Source: Okeania sp. SIO1I7
GTDB lineage: Bacteria > Cyanobacteriota > Cyanobacteriia > Cyanobacteriales > Microcoleaceae
Assembly: GCA_010672585.1 (NCBI GenBank)
Contig: JAAHGF010000023.1
Coordinates: 52,005 to 116,004, forward strand
Length of the DNA stretch: 64,000 nt
Direction: 5' to 3'
Shown: positions 9,475 to 20,073 of the stretch, one piece after another
Layout: every line of letters starts with the position of its first letter
How positions within the stretch are numbered: position 1 is the stretch's first letter
The notes under the pieces: generated by a model
Databases searched by the model: none
Told to the model about the DNA's origin: nothing
What the model saw: only the letters and a program-made list of their open reading frames with translations
Position numbers and translations under genes: made by a program

Positions 9475-9830
9475 CCCAGGCCAAGCATGCGACTTAGATG
9501 GAGCAGATGTTTTATTACCGATGGTAGAAGCTGAAGCAGTTTTGGCTTGATCAGCCTATGATGCTCAAGAGCGGGTGATTGGGCCTTTAACTGAGAGAGG
9601 AATAGAAGTAGTAATTCCCCCGAAAAAAAACCGCGCGTGAACTCCGCAACTACGATGAGATATTGTACAAAGCACGCCATCTCATAGAAAATTTCTTCGC
9701 CAAACTCAAACAATATAGAGCGATCGCTACAAGATATGACAAGCGTTCAGTAAACTTTCACCGGAGGAATTCCTAAAGGTAGCCTCAGCAATTTTATTAG
9801 CATAGCGATCGCCATTTATCTAGAGCATAC
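9475..9830 (+). pseudogene. IS5-family transposase fragment
   Basis: Plus-strand frames read QACDLDGADVLLPMVEAEAV, then AYDAQERVIGPLTERGIEVV and IPPKKN, and after a frameshift NYDEILYKARHLIENFFAKL, YRAIATRYDKRSVNF. This is the C-terminal half of an IS5/IS1031-like DDE transposase (Y-(2)-R-(3)-E motif in the ARHLIENFF block). Internal TGA/TAG stops and at least one frameshift make it dead. It ends shortly before the Tc-toxin block. Confidence 0.75.
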
Positions 9831-9910
9831 AATACCAATTTTGTCAAATTTTTAATTGATGACACGCCCTAGCAGCAGTGTGATGTAGTCAGTACATCTC
9901 TGATTCTGCC

Positions 9911-12900
9911 CTACCCCAGTATTTTGTACCCACAGAACAAATAGGTGTCTGTAATTGCACCAACATCTCCTGGAAATATGAACACTCCTAAGTCTTGAGT
10001 TCCAGAATTACAGAGTGCTTCACAGTCAATTTCCAACACACCATGGAAAAGGTTTGGCCACTTAGCATCGGCTACACAGGCAATACTATGCACATCGCAG
10101 TCGCATTTTTCCTCCTTGATTTGACCCATGCGCTGTCCAACCCAAAACTCAACAATGTGGTGTGCGCTAGGATCGGCTCCAGGGGCTTCAAAAAAGATTT
10201 CTAGCCGTTGGACACCGATCCTTTTGTTTCCAGTCAAATACGGGAACATATCCCGACTAAGCCGAATCCCCAATTGCTTGTTAGCTGGAATATTAGACGC
10301 AGTGCCAACAAATGAATGCCAAGCTTCCGGAAGCTCACGCTTCACATCAAAGAAACGCACACCTGCACCTGGCAGATTTTGCTGTGCACATTCGTTAGCA
10401 GCTTGGCGAAGATTTTCTCCACCCTCACGAGCCATGAAGTTCAGGTGCAGTACTACATCACTTAGGGTTTCCATGTCGAAATGGTTGTTTTCTAACGGCA
10501 GTTCTATCCGCCAGCGACTCACTGCACCAGAAAATTCAAATGGCAGATAGCGTTCATCGCGGAAGTTGAGTTCAAACATCCCGGAGTCATTCTGTCCACT
10601 GGAGGTGGCGATCGCTTCTGTTGCTGCATACATGGATACAATGCGTGGATCGTCAGGCATTGCCGGATAGCCATTTTTCCAGCTTTCGTTGTCACAACAG
10701 GTATGAGGTGGATCTATCAGGTGTGGCTCTACGCGAGTCTTACTACTCAGCAAAGTCAGCCGACAGTGAACTCCAGTGTATGGTCCCACCACACAGGGAA
10801 TTGTCATTGTTACGTTTTTAATTCGTCGCATATAGTGACCTGGATAGTCAAGATCGAACAACCATTCAGGAATTTCAATCTCACAATAGCCTGTAGTTTT
10901 TAGTTGCAGGAAGGCGCTCGGAAAGTGCAACCGTAGAGAAATATGCTTGGTTAGCTCATACTCACGAACGTTTTCATCATAGTAAGCCTTTTCCATGTGA
11001 CGGAGGGCTAATTGTAACCGCTCGCCAGATAGGAGTCCTTCGTGAAGGTTGTTCCAAATCTCTGCTGGAATGAACTGTCGGGCAGTGTGTCCTCGTTCAA
11101 AGTTGAAGGCACGTTGGGCTTGTCGGGCGCATTGCAATGCCAATTCATACATTTGATAATGCATTGCCGCAGTTTCTTGCTGCATCCAGAGATAGAGTGC
11201 ATGGTTAGTAAACTTGTCGCGCAGGAAGTCGTTTACCTCTGTAGCATTTTCCATTTGCTGCTGGTGGTTATTCAATTCGTGCATGGCAATATCACGCCGT
11301 CGTTCGGCAGCAAGAATTTGACGTTCAACTTGCTCAACTTCGATAGTGAGTACATCTACTTGATGCTCCCATTCTTCTTCACGACGTTCCCAGCCAGCTT
11401 TCGTTAGTCCAAGGGAAGCAACTGTGCTGATAATGTCTGCTACTGTATTAGAGATGGTGCTAGCTGCCGCAAAAATCATGCTCAACTTCTCCCCAGGTGG
11501 AAGTTTAACAAAATTGCTAGGGAAGCCTACATAAGGATCGGGAGTCATATTCATTGTCTGACGAATTGCTTGGGAAATATTGCCAGCAGCCCTAAGTGCA
11601 TTAGAAGTGATAGTTAGGGGTTCGTACTGTGATTCTCCAGCGTTCAAGCCATTAATAATCAGATTTTGATAGTACTGCAAGCGCGTTTGAGTAATTTCCT
11701 TGGTCTTTCGCAGAGCCTGTACTTGCCAGTCTGCCTCTCGCCATTGATTTTGTCGAACTTCCAACCCTAGATTAAGCAACTGTCGCTCGTGCATAGCACG
11801 CATAGTGGACAGATATTCAGCATCGCCTTTTTCATAAGCAGCTAGCAAAGCACCGCCAAAGCCTTGCACATCCCTTGCCATTTCCAGTGCTTTTTGAACT
11901 AAGGTCATGAAACGATAGGAGCTTTGAGGCAAGCACCAGTCCCCTTCATCAGCACAAATTTCACGAGTGGTTTTCCAGGATTCCCGAATGTCGTTATTGC
12001 CAAAATAAGGCATATCGAGGTTCGGACGATTGTTTGTCAAACGCTCTGCGTTCAGGCAGGTATGAATTAATGCTAGACGATCGCTGACACTGGTATAGAG
12101 GCACATCAGCCGTGAATTGATAGGGGCACATTCAGGTTTGAAGGTAGCAACCGTTGATACTTCTAACCCTTGGTCTTTTGTCAAAACAGTAATCGGGGTA
12201 GTTCCCAGAATCTTAGTCGCCGTGTCAAAAATTAAGCGGGCTTGTTGGAATGCCTCTGGGGTGTTTTTGCGCATTAGCCCATCGCCCCATTGCATAAGGG
12301 TATCCAGGTAGTGCAGCAGAATTGCCCGTTCCTTCACTTCGGCATCGGAAACTTCGTCACTAGGACAGCAACATTCTTCGGTTGATGAAATAACTACTGC
12401 TTCGCTCGGTGCTGTTCCTGGAATCTCGGTGCCTTCATCTGGGCAAATATGCCAGGTATTATCATTCAGCAATGGGTTGTACACCAGTTCGTACCATTTC
12501 AAGGCTGCCTCAAAATGGCAATGTGCCCGCAAATGACCTGCCACTGTGATGGCTGAACTGAACATTGAGGGCGGTAATAATGGCGAACCAGGGTCAAACC
12601 AAGCAAAGAAGGGAAATGCTGTTAAACCGCCGACGGGAGTCGAAGCAGGTGGATTCACTACTTGTGGCACAACAACAGCTTCATCAAGAGCAAGGTCATA
12701 ACGGAAACCCGCTGGTGGTGGAGATGTATAGCAAACAGGAGCTTCACCACCAGTCACCTCAAAGTTAAGGGAGTCGCCACTACGTCCTGCAAATTTCAAT
12801 TCTGGTGTAGCACCTCCGCTAATACGGACCCCTTCATAAGATTGTCGAGGTTGCTGGAATTCACCATTATAAAAGCGACACCAACGCAGATGAACCATTG

Positions 12901-15900
12901 GTTTTGACTTCCAGTGTAATAAGCCAGGTAGTTTTTCGGCACGATGCCAATCAGTCTGAGGATTATCTGCGGTTGCCCCCCATTCAGCTATTTGTTCTAT
13001 GGCATCTTCTTTGGCATCATATTCTTTGGCATCGTAGTATCGGCTTTCTTCAATCCAGAAGTAATATTCATCTATTATCGCCGGATGCACATTATCGCAG
13101 ACACTACAGCATTCAGAGGATTCCGAGACACCACACTTTGGTTCAAAGGTTGTAGTTGCTGGTGGTATACTTGCTGCTGCTACCCTGATAAATTTTGTGC
13201 CCAACCGGACAGCTCCTTGCAGCCACATTGGTAGGTCGGCAATGTTGGGTTGTTCACCAGAGGGTTGTTCCTGAGCGACAATATTTAAGGGAGTCAACAA
13301 GTTCGGGCGCGCCTGGCGATCGGATGTGCCCATCAAACCCAGCCCATCCCTTGCCTGGTCGAGAGGCTGGATGGTTGCAGGTTCGCGGTGTTGGAGGAGA
13401 GTAATTCCTGGATGGGTAGGTGGACGTAAATTGTTCCAATAAGTCATTCCTCCAGGTACTGGCATGGTTAGAGCAGCACGACGCAGTTCAGATTCTAAAA
13501 ATTGGAATGCTTCTGTTTGCTTCGCCGCTTGCAATTCGTCCCATTCTACCCAGTTTTCCCGGTAAATGAGTCGCCGTTGGCAAGCTTCCCAATCGCGGAA
13601 GGTGGCAAAGTGTCGCTCCCAGACTAGAATAAAGTCCGGTGAGACTGCGAACTCAGGTTCCAGTCCTAATCGAGCCCGTTGGATAAACAGATGAATAGCA
13701 CTGACAGCTTCCTCAATACGACTGGCTTTTTGGCACAGCTCCACTTCCACATCTTGCAGAAGCAGTTCACTCAGGTGTTTGGCTTCAGTGGCAAACCCAC
13801 CCCAGGGAAGAGGGACACGATTCATGTGGGTTAGGTAAGCCACCAATGCTGCCCGTCCCCGTAGTCGAAGTCCGTCATTTAAGTGTTTAATTTCTTTGTA
13901 GCGACGTGGTTCACCGTTTTCAATGCAGCCATTACGATAAAACTGAGTTAGGTTTGCGTTACCGGATTCGGTCGTCCCAAAAGCAGTTTCCAGTGCGGAG
14001 GGGTCATCAGATGCCCAGAGATCGGGACGAGCCTCGCGAATGTCCTGTGGATAAAAACGTTTCAATAATACACGAATCCACTTCTCTGACTGCCAAACCC
14101 GTACAGCCCAACGGTCATCTTCTAAATCGGTAGATGTAACCAGATAATCCAGATAATATTGCAGCACTAAGGTGTTGTGCCGTAGATCAATACCCAGGTG
14201 GCGCACTAAATTAGCAGGATGATCTGGGTGTAGTTCTGCTGATTCGTGGAACAGTAGCCATGCTGGTTGTTCTGGGGCGCGTTTAGTTTCGCGACGCATC
14301 ACCGTATAGTCAAACAGTCGTTCCCACCAATCGAACATGGCCTGCTGACGTTGAGGGGTAGGAGCCACGCGCTGGTCTTGTGCTATCGGTGGCATAAAAT
14401 AATTGTCGAGTACAGGTAAGAAGTTGGGATCGAAGTTGGCTTTGTGGGTGACGAATGAGCCACCACTACGGTAGTATGACTGTCCAGCAAAGTTAACAGG
14501 ATGTGCAAGCATATAACCTAGTTCCGATCGCCCATCATCAGAAATTGGTTGTGCCGAGAGATGGAGGCGACTGACGAACAGCATAGCTTTGAACGCACGC
14601 TGGTAGGTACGCCGAATATCGCGCACGGAACTGGTATAATGGATGTTCAGAAAATTCTGCGCTTGCGCTGCATCAGACAGCTGAATACCATTTAGTAAAG
14701 TTGCGTTTTTCTGCTCTTGGAACAGTTTATCATAGGGAATAGCCAACCAATCTGCGCCAGCATCGGGTCCGTTATACTTGAGTTGAAACCCAGTTGTCTG
14801 AGGACAAACATCTTCAGGTCCATCAAAGAATAACGGTTTGCGCTCCAGCTCAATTTTTAACTCATAAAACCCCTTTTTCAAAGTGATAGGAGTTGAACAA
14901 GCAGGTGGAGCTTCTTCGTGAGGCCAATCATGGGCGAGCAACACCCAGGTTCTCTGACCGCGTTTCAGAATTATGCGCCAACGGTGGGATTGATCCACGT
15001 TGTCAAAGTCAGGTACTTCTCCTGCTGGAGTGGGGGCACCAGCACTAAATCCATACTTACCTTCCTGTTCAATCAGCAATAATCCCTGCCACTTAAGGGT
15101 GAAAGGTTCAGCACCGCCTAACATAGAGCCATCTGTATTTGCCATCGCAAATCCATTGCGCACGGCTGCAAAGCGCAATTGCTCTGGTGAGAAGGTGAAG
15201 TCCATTGAAGGTAGGATCGTGGGAATCGGAGCATTCCAGGCGTTTTCTTCCCTGCCGAAAGCTTCCACGCCACCGCGTAATTCCCGCCAGCGAAGGGTTT
15301 GGAATGAATCAAAGTATTCCGCAACCATTCCGGTTCCAGTTAGTCCTAACAAGGCTGCAAATGCTCCCCCATTAGGTTGTGGTTGCCAGGTAACAGTAGG
15401 TGTTTGACCGTTGTCATTTTCCCAGGAGGCGGTTGCCAAATTCTCGTCAGCCCACAGGTTTTTCAGCAACAGTTTTGCTAAATCTGTGCCTTCTGGATTT
15501 GGACTGCAGGTGGCATCGACGACATGCACTGCTAAATGCTCGGCAACGATCTGGCAACGTTGGTAAAAACGATCGAACTCTTGCTGGAACCACTTCCAAC
15601 GAACCATTTCATCCGACTCCTGAATTAAACGTTCTTCCGCTTCCCCAAAGTTGTTAAAGAGAAAAGCAAAATGTGCCAAGTCTACACGCGGTAGAAAATA
15701 GAGACCGCGCACAGCACCTTGCTCGGATGGAGACAGTTGACGGATACGGCTGAGTTTAGCCAACACAGCTTCATCAGTGAGGGGAATTTGTGTCCACAAT
15801 TCCTCTGCCGTCTCATCGTAACGGAATGGTCCCTCTGGTGGTGTATTCCACATTAAAGTGGGAGTTGGCAGTGGTAGCGAGACTCGGTACTGTCGCTGTG

Positions 15901-18900
15901 CGGTGCTAACTGCAATACCGCTACCCGATAATACCGATGGGAAGAAATGCTTTCCTAGTGAAAGCCAAGTATTATTAACAGCAGGGGGAACAAAGCCAAA
16001 CTCTTCTCGGAGGGCAGTTTCCATCCGCTGCCAGCTCCACTGTTCTGCCGATTCAGCGCTCACTTCAACCGCCATCAGTTTTCTCCGTAAAGCCCAGAGT
16101 GAATTATGGTCTCGATCGTCGGGTAAACCTAGCGGTGAGTCTTTTGCTTCGTTGACCGTTTGTAAGGGAAAGGGGTCGTCACCCTGTAAATGTTCCTCGT
16201 TGGTGAACAGGAACAGCAGCTCACCAACTTGAAATTCGGAAGCATAAATTTTTGCCAATATTTCGGCAAAACGTAAGGTATGGGTTGGTTTAGCATCCCA
16301 GGTATCGGTGGGGGTGTTGGGGTCAAAACCTGCCAATGCTGACAGGGGATTCAGGTTTTGCCTCAGCAGTTTGATAAACTCTGGCTCCCGACAACCACAG
16401 TGAAGGGTATTGATGGCATATTGCTGGATTTGGTAAAGTAAGTGTTCTACTGCCCAGTTCCGCTTGGTTGCCTCTGGAACCCAAAATGATAGTAAGTGGA
16501 GTCGTTCAGCGCCAGTTGCACCAGGAGCAGGCAATGTACCGTCAGTTAATGACAGTTGAAAATCGTTGCGGAACATTTGGAAGGCAACCAACTGTCGGAT
16601 AAAATCTGGATTGACGTTTCCACCTTCAAACAAACCAAGTACGTTACAGATGTCACTGAGTTCTGTAAATGTGTATTGGGCGTTCGGTACTGCCTGCAAT
16701 TTGTGCCACAGGCGGATAAAAATTGCCAACCGTGTGAGAGCTTCTAGAGGGTTTTCAGGGTCATCAAATTCGATGATGTACTTGTCTAAACAGCAAGGTT
16801 CGCACTCTGGGAATCCTTCTTCTCGATTATTTCTTAAGCTAAATCTTACAAACTCAGATTTCCATAACTCGATAAACTCACAATAACTCAGACAAGTACG
16901 CTTCAGGAATTCGGATACATGGGCAACAATCTCAGTCCATGATGTCTCATCTTCCAATTCTGCAACAAACCCATATATGGTGTGTAATAGAATATTTACC
17001 CTGTCTTCCTCCCCAGTAGTGACTGGGGATAAAATATTGTATTCTTCAGGCGTTATTTTGAGGTACTCGATCGCCGTTTCAATCCGAACTGGATAGCGCC
17101 ACAGATGGCTTTGAAATTCGGTAGGTTCATTGGTGGGGTCAAGTACAAATTCGGTAATCTCCTTGCGGAAGCGACGCATGGTAGCAAATCGACTTGTGCC
17201 TAATTGCTCTAAATAAGTGCGTGCCACATCTAACGGCTGTGAATAGGGGAGCAAGCAGGAGGAGAAATCGTTCTTTAATTTATCGTAGGCAGTTTGTTCA
17301 GCAGTGGGTACAGCAGGTGTCGAGTGTTCGGGTAATGCCTCGATAAGTATCTCTGGTTTGTGTTGGAAAGCGCTATCAGGGCTGGACTTTGAAGTTAATT
17401 CATGACCGCCTACCATGTCGCTGGCGGTGTTATGAATCATCCCAGAAGTGGCATCGTTAGCAACCATGTGCTCCAACGATTCATTAACCTGATCGATTAG
17501 GGGTAACGGTACTTCCAAATTAGCTTTGGTTGCTAACAGTTCGCCCAAAGGTCCCCGACGCTCTGCTATCAGAGTCGCTAAAGTTTGATTGGCATTTTCC
17601 GGTAACGGGTTATCGCAGGTAGATTCTGGGGATACCTTTAGTAATTCATGGAGGTAAGCGACTGGTCCCAGTGGGGATAAATGAGCAGGGGGGATACAAT
17701 TGACTAGGGAACCATCTGGGTTGACGGGTTTAAACTCAGCCGTTCTCGTTTCATCCTGTACAAAAAACAATTGGGCATTATCCCAAATAGTTTGAGCGTA
17801 GTCGTAAGCTACTGAACCGACTAAGGCTTCCTTAAAGTCTTGAAATGAAAATCCTTCAATCCTCTGAGCACTTATAAAACCTCGTGCCCAAAGAGCTTCT
17901 ATAACTGAGAATTGGATTTCGGGCGGTTCAATCCCATTTGTCAGATTAACGACACCCTGAATGCAGGTTAACCACTCAATGAATTGCTGTTGTGTTTTTG
18001 GATCGCCAGGGAAAATGCCATTCAAAGTATTTGCCAGAACGGTTGCATCCCATTCACAGAACAAGAACCCACCTGGATAATTAGCCAACAATAGGTCTAA
18101 TGGATTGCCTGGTGAACGACTGAGCAGAGGAATCGCATCACTCGTTGGCGTAGAGGGAGAAGCGAATACATTAGCAACATCAAAAAACTTACGCAGGTGG
18201 CGAACGAAAGCTTGACTGCGCTCTTCAGTTGTACCAGGTTTGGTGAATTCTGGAAGCAGTGCTGGATTCAGATTCAGCAAAGCCTCCCAATTTTCGTTGT
18301 TTTTGGCAGCCAGCTCGTTCACATTAGTAACACCCGCACCAAAGCTAGGAATAGGAGGTGGAGGGACAGGAGGGGCTTTGATGGCATCTACTAAGGGTGC
18401 ATGAGCTTTGGTAATGGCGCAAAGGACTAAATCTAAATGCCCAGTAGTATTCTCTGGAGATAGTGCCCCCCAAAAGGCATTGATATCGGCTCCAGAGAAA
18501 CCCAACCAATCGCTGACCAGTCCATCTACCGGAGTATCTGGAGTAATAACACACTCTGGTATGCCAATTTCGCTGGCAGAACCCAAAGCTCGTAGTCGTC
18601 GCGCTGCCTGGAAACGATTTACTCCCTCTGGTTCAGTCAGTATCCGATTATTGATCGCCTCTTCAATGTTGTTGAAAATTTGTTCTTCGGCATCTACTGC
18701 TACCATCTTGAAGCGCTGTTCCCGGTTGACCTGCGGTGGCAGAATGGCTGTGAGGGCATAAAAGTAGTCTGCCGGAACCTCAAAAGCTGGATCAAAAGCA
18801 GTTCTTGAAGCTTTGAGGATGACTTTGGCTTCTCCTTGAGGAGAGTTGGGAAATACCGGAAAATGGTATCCCACTTGTGTAGCTAGTGTGCTTTTTTCTT

Positions 18901-19759
18901 GGCACCAAATAGCTGCCGATAGCGAGAATATAAAGTTCGTGAGGCGATCGGCTTCAACATTGTGGGTAGTGTAGTATGTGAGTATATCGCCCTCAAAAAT
19001 TACGCGATCGCGTTCATCATTGCTATCGACAGCTTGCGGACCAGTGTAGATTGCCTCTAAGGAGCGTTTTGGTACTGGAAGTGGGTAAGCCTCCCGGTCC
19101 CAAATAATTTCATAGGCAATGTGACGGCACTGTTCGATGGTTAGATTCGCAATATTTGCCTGGTTGCCAGGGTCAGCATTCAGCACATTCTCTACTTCTG
19201 TTCTCAGAGTGGTAAAGTTCGGTGCTGCACCATCCTCTGGCAAGATATCAATTGGACTACTTTGATTAGAGGACGGTAGAGCCAGATGCAGGCTTGTTTC
19301 TGGCAATGTTATAAAGGTATTAGGAGGAATCGGCAACCCACCTGCTCGGACTGGGATATTATAATACACCTGATTGTGTACAATATCATTGCCATTACGG
19401 GCGATCGTTAAGCGCACATCGGCAGTGCGGTACTCTTGACCTCCTGGAGGATCGGGGATTTCAATAACAGCAGTGGCTATGGCAAAAAACTCCCTCACAG
19501 CATGAGGTGGCGTACCAGTAATTGCAAAGTGCTGGACTATCCGAGTGTTGGGGTTAGGTACAGGAGCAGGATCTGGAGAGGGGGATGGGGGTAAAGTTGG
19601 TGCGATATAATTAGCGGTGCCAAAAGCAGCTCCGCTACCATCTGGATCGTTGAATGATATTTCGTGGGCGGCAATGGATAGCCCATTTAGGTAACTGGTA
19701 AATTCATTAGCAGTGACTGGTTCAACTGGGTGTAAGCGAATGATTAGTAGGGATGGCAT
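9911..19759 (-). CDS. TcA-like giant toxin translocation subunit
   Basis: 3282 residues, longer than typical TcA (~2500). A VRP1-like stretch lies near residue 690 (SPLGPVAYLHELLKVS). Neuraminidase-like and helical regions follow. A PA14-like block spans about 1480-1650 (YFDSFQTLRWRELRGGV .. LLLIEQEGKYGFSAG). A long coiled-coil/pore-forming segment begins near 2640 (HERQLLNLGLEVRQNQWREA). The C-terminus has a TcB-binding region (YELTKHISLRLHFPSAFLQL, then IPCVVGPYTGVHCRLTLL). TcA pentamers bind the target cell and inject the toxin carried by TcB-TcC. The start has AAGGAG upstream. The partner TcB/TcC gene lies upstream on the same strand. The N-terminal 650 residues match nothing I recognise. 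It looks more GC-rich than its neighbours, suggesting transfer. Confidence 0.85.
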   Translation of the reverse strand: MPSLLIIRLHPVEPVTANEFTSYLNGLSIAAHEISFNDPDGSGAAFGTANYIAPTLPPSPSPDPAPVPNPNTRIVQHFAITGTPPHAVREFFAIATAVIEIPDPPGGQEYRTADVRLTIARNGNDIVHNQVYYNIPVRAGGLPIPPNTFITLPETSLHLALPSSNQSSPIDILPEDGAAPNFTTLRTEVENVLNADPGNQANIANLTIEQCRHIAYEIIWDREAYPLPVPKRSLEAIYTGPQAVDSNDERDRVIFEGDILTYYTTHNVEADRLTNFIFSLSAAIWCQEKSTLATQVGYHFPVFPNSPQGEAKVILKASRTAFDPAFEVPADYFYALTAILPPQVNREQRFKMVAVDAEEQIFNNIEEAINNRILTEPEGVNRFQAARRLRALGSASEIGIPECVITPDTPVDGLVSDWLGFSGADINAFWGALSPENTTGHLDLVLCAITKAHAPLVDAIKAPPVPPPPIPSFGAGVTNVNELAAKNNENWEALLNLNPALLPEFTKPGTTEERSQAFVRHLRKFFDVANVFASPSTPTSDAIPLLSRSPGNPLDLLLANYPGGFLFCEWDATVLANTLNGIFPGDPKTQQQFIEWLTCIQGVVNLTNGIEPPEIQFSVIEALWARGFISAQRIEGFSFQDFKEALVGSVAYDYAQTIWDNAQLFFVQDETRTAEFKPVNPDGSLVNCIPPAHLSPLGPVAYLHELLKVSPESTCDNPLPENANQTLATLIAERRGPLGELLATKANLEVPLPLIDQVNESLEHMVANDATSGMIHNTASDMVGGHELTSKSSPDSAFQHKPEILIEALPEHSTPAVPTAEQTAYDKLKNDFSSCLLPYSQPLDVARTYLEQLGTSRFATMRRFRKEITEFVLDPTNEPTEFQSHLWRYPVRIETAIEYLKITPEEYNILSPVTTGEEDRVNILLHTIYGFVAELEDETSWTEIVAHVSEFLKRTCLSYCEFIELWKSEFVRFSLRNNREEGFPECEPCCLDKYIIEFDDPENPLEALTRLAIFIRLWHKLQAVPNAQYTFTELSDICNVLGLFEGGNVNPDFIRQLVAFQMFRNDFQLSLTDGTLPAPGATGAERLHLLSFWVPEATKRNWAVEHLLYQIQQYAINTLHCGCREPEFIKLLRQNLNPLSALAGFDPNTPTDTWDAKPTHTLRFAEILAKIYASEFQVGELLFLFTNEEHLQGDDPFPLQTVNEAKDSPLGLPDDRDHNSLWALRRKLMAVEVSAESAEQWSWQRMETALREEFGFVPPAVNNTWLSLGKHFFPSVLSGSGIAVSTAQRQYRVSLPLPTPTLMWNTPPEGPFRYDETAEELWTQIPLTDEAVLAKLSRIRQLSPSEQGAVRGLYFLPRVDLAHFAFLFNNFGEAEERLIQESDEMVRWKWFQQEFDRFYQRCQIVAEHLAVHVVDATCSPNPEGTDLAKLLLKNLWADENLATASWENDNGQTPTVTWQPQPNGGAFAALLGLTGTGMVAEYFDSFQTLRWRELRGGVEAFGREENAWNAPIPTILPSMDFTFSPEQLRFAAVRNGFAMANTDGSMLGGAEPFTLKWQGLLLIEQEGKYGFSAGAPTPAGEVPDFDNVDQSHRWRIILKRGQRTWVLLAHDWPHEEAPPACSTPITLKKGFYELKIELERKPLFFDGPEDVCPQTTGFQLKYNGPDAGADWLAIPYDKLFQEQKNATLLNGIQLSDAAQAQNFLNIHYTSSVRDIRRTYQRAFKAMLFVSRLHLSAQPISDDGRSELGYMLAHPVNFAGQSYYRSGGSFVTHKANFDPNFLPVLDNYFMPPIAQDQRVAPTPQRQQAMFDWWERLFDYTVMRRETKRAPEQPAWLLFHESAELHPDHPANLVRHLGIDLRHNTLVLQYYLDYLVTSTDLEDDRWAVRVWQSEKWIRVLLKRFYPQDIREARPDLWASDDPSALETAFGTTESGNANLTQFYRNGCIENGEPRRYKEIKHLNDGLRLRGRAALVAYLTHMNRVPLPWGGFATEAKHLSELLLQDVEVELCQKASRIEEAVSAIHLFIQRARLGLEPEFAVSPDFILVWERHFATFRDWEACQRRLIYRENWVEWDELQAAKQTEAFQFLESELRRAALTMPVPGGMTYWNNLRPPTHPGITLLQHREPATIQPLDQARDGLGLMGTSDRQARPNLLTPLNIVAQEQPSGEQPNIADLPMWLQGAVRLGTKFIRVAAASIPPATTTFEPKCGVSESSECCSVCDNVHPAIIDEYYFWIEESRYYDAKEYDAKEDAIEQIAEWGATADNPQTDWHRAEKLPGLLHWKSKPMVHLRWCRFYNGEFQQPRQSYEGVRISGGATPELKFAGRSGDSLNFEVTGGEAPVCYTSPPPAGFRYDLALDEAVVVPQVVNPPASTPVGGLTAFPFFAWFDPGSPLLPPSMFSSAITVAGHLRAHCHFEAALKWYELVYNPLLNDNTWHICPDEGTEIPGTAPSEAVVISSTEECCCPSDEVSDAEVKERAILLHYLDTLMQWGDGLMRKNTPEAFQQARLIFDTATKILGTTPITVLTKDQGLEVSTVATFKPECAPINSRLMCLYTSVSDRLALIHTCLNAERLTNNRPNLDMPYFGNNDIRESWKTTREICADEGDWCLPQSSYRFMTLVQKALEMARDVQGFGGALLAAYEKGDAEYLSTMRAMHERQLLNLGLEVRQNQWREADWQVQALRKTKEITQTRLQYYQNLIINGLNAGESQYEPLTITSNALRAAGNISQAIRQTMNMTPDPYVGFPSNFVKLPPGEKLSMIFAAASTISNTVADIISTVASLGLTKAGWERREEEWEHQVDVLTIEVEQVERQILAAERRRDIAMHELNNHQQQMENATEVNDFLRDKFTNHALYLWMQQETAAMHYQMYELALQCARQAQRAFNFERGHTARQFIPAEIWNNLHEGLLSGERLQLALRHMEKAYYDENVREYELTKHISLRLHFPSAFLQLKTTGYCEIEIPEWLFDLDYPGHYMRRIKNVTMTIPCVVGPYTGVHCRLTLLSSKTRVEPHLIDPPHTCCDNESWKNGYPAMPDDPRIVSMYAATEAIATSSGQNDSGMFELNFRDERYLPFEFSGAVSRWRIELPLENNHFDMETLSDVVLHLNFMAREGGENLRQAANECAQQNLPGAGVRFFDVKRELPEAWHSFVGTASNIPANKQLGIRLSRDMFPYLTGNKRIGVQRLEIFFEAPGADPSAHHIVEFWVGQRMGQIKEEKCDCDVHSIACVADAKWPNLFHGVLEIDCEALCNSGTQDLGVFIFPGDVGAITDTYLFCGYKILG

Positions 19760-19955
19760 AAAAGAATCTCCTTGTTTGAGTTAGTATGTCTTGGAATAAA
19801 TCAACATTTTTATGAAGATGTTGTTACCATGCAGCAAGAAATTTTTTGCAGGTTTGGAATCTTGGATTAGGCATAATGGTGGAATGAGAGTAGTAGACTG
19901 ACACACCTAAAAATGTAGGTTGGGTTGAACGGTAGTGAAACCCAACAAAACTTTA

Positions 19956-20003
19956 CTGGGTGTAAGCGAATGATTAGTAGGGATGGCATAAAAGAATCTC
20001 CTT
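19956..20003 (-). repeat. Direct duplicate of the TcA gene start
   Basis: About 47 bases including ACTGGGTGTAAGCGAATG..GGGATGGCATAAAAGAATCTCCT duplicate 19732-19772, which is the ribosome site, start codon and first ~13 codons of the TcA gene. In the copy the frame leaves the TcA sequence and stops after about 40 codons. The duplication lies between the TcA gene and the immunity-like gene, ~190 bp upstream of the true start. Confidence 0.8.
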
Positions 20004-20019
20004 TAGTAAATAGTGGTAA

Positions 20020-20070
20020 AGTTTGGGATGTTTTGGTGTTGGGTTACGCTGTCGCTAACCCAACCTACGA
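20020..20070. repeat. GGGTTACGCTGTCGCTAACCC palindrome
   Basis: GGTTACGC..GCTAACCC-type palindrome followed by CAACCTAC. This short palindrome is common between cyanobacterial genes. A related TAGGTTGGGTT lies at 19915-19925. No coding content. Confidence 0.45.
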
Positions 20071-20073
20071 GAA

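Noticed and set aside
9354..9713. A 119-codon minus-strand frame downstream of the TcA gene
   Set aside because: The plus strand of the same DNA encodes a recognisable IS5-type transposase relic; the minus frame is a shadow.
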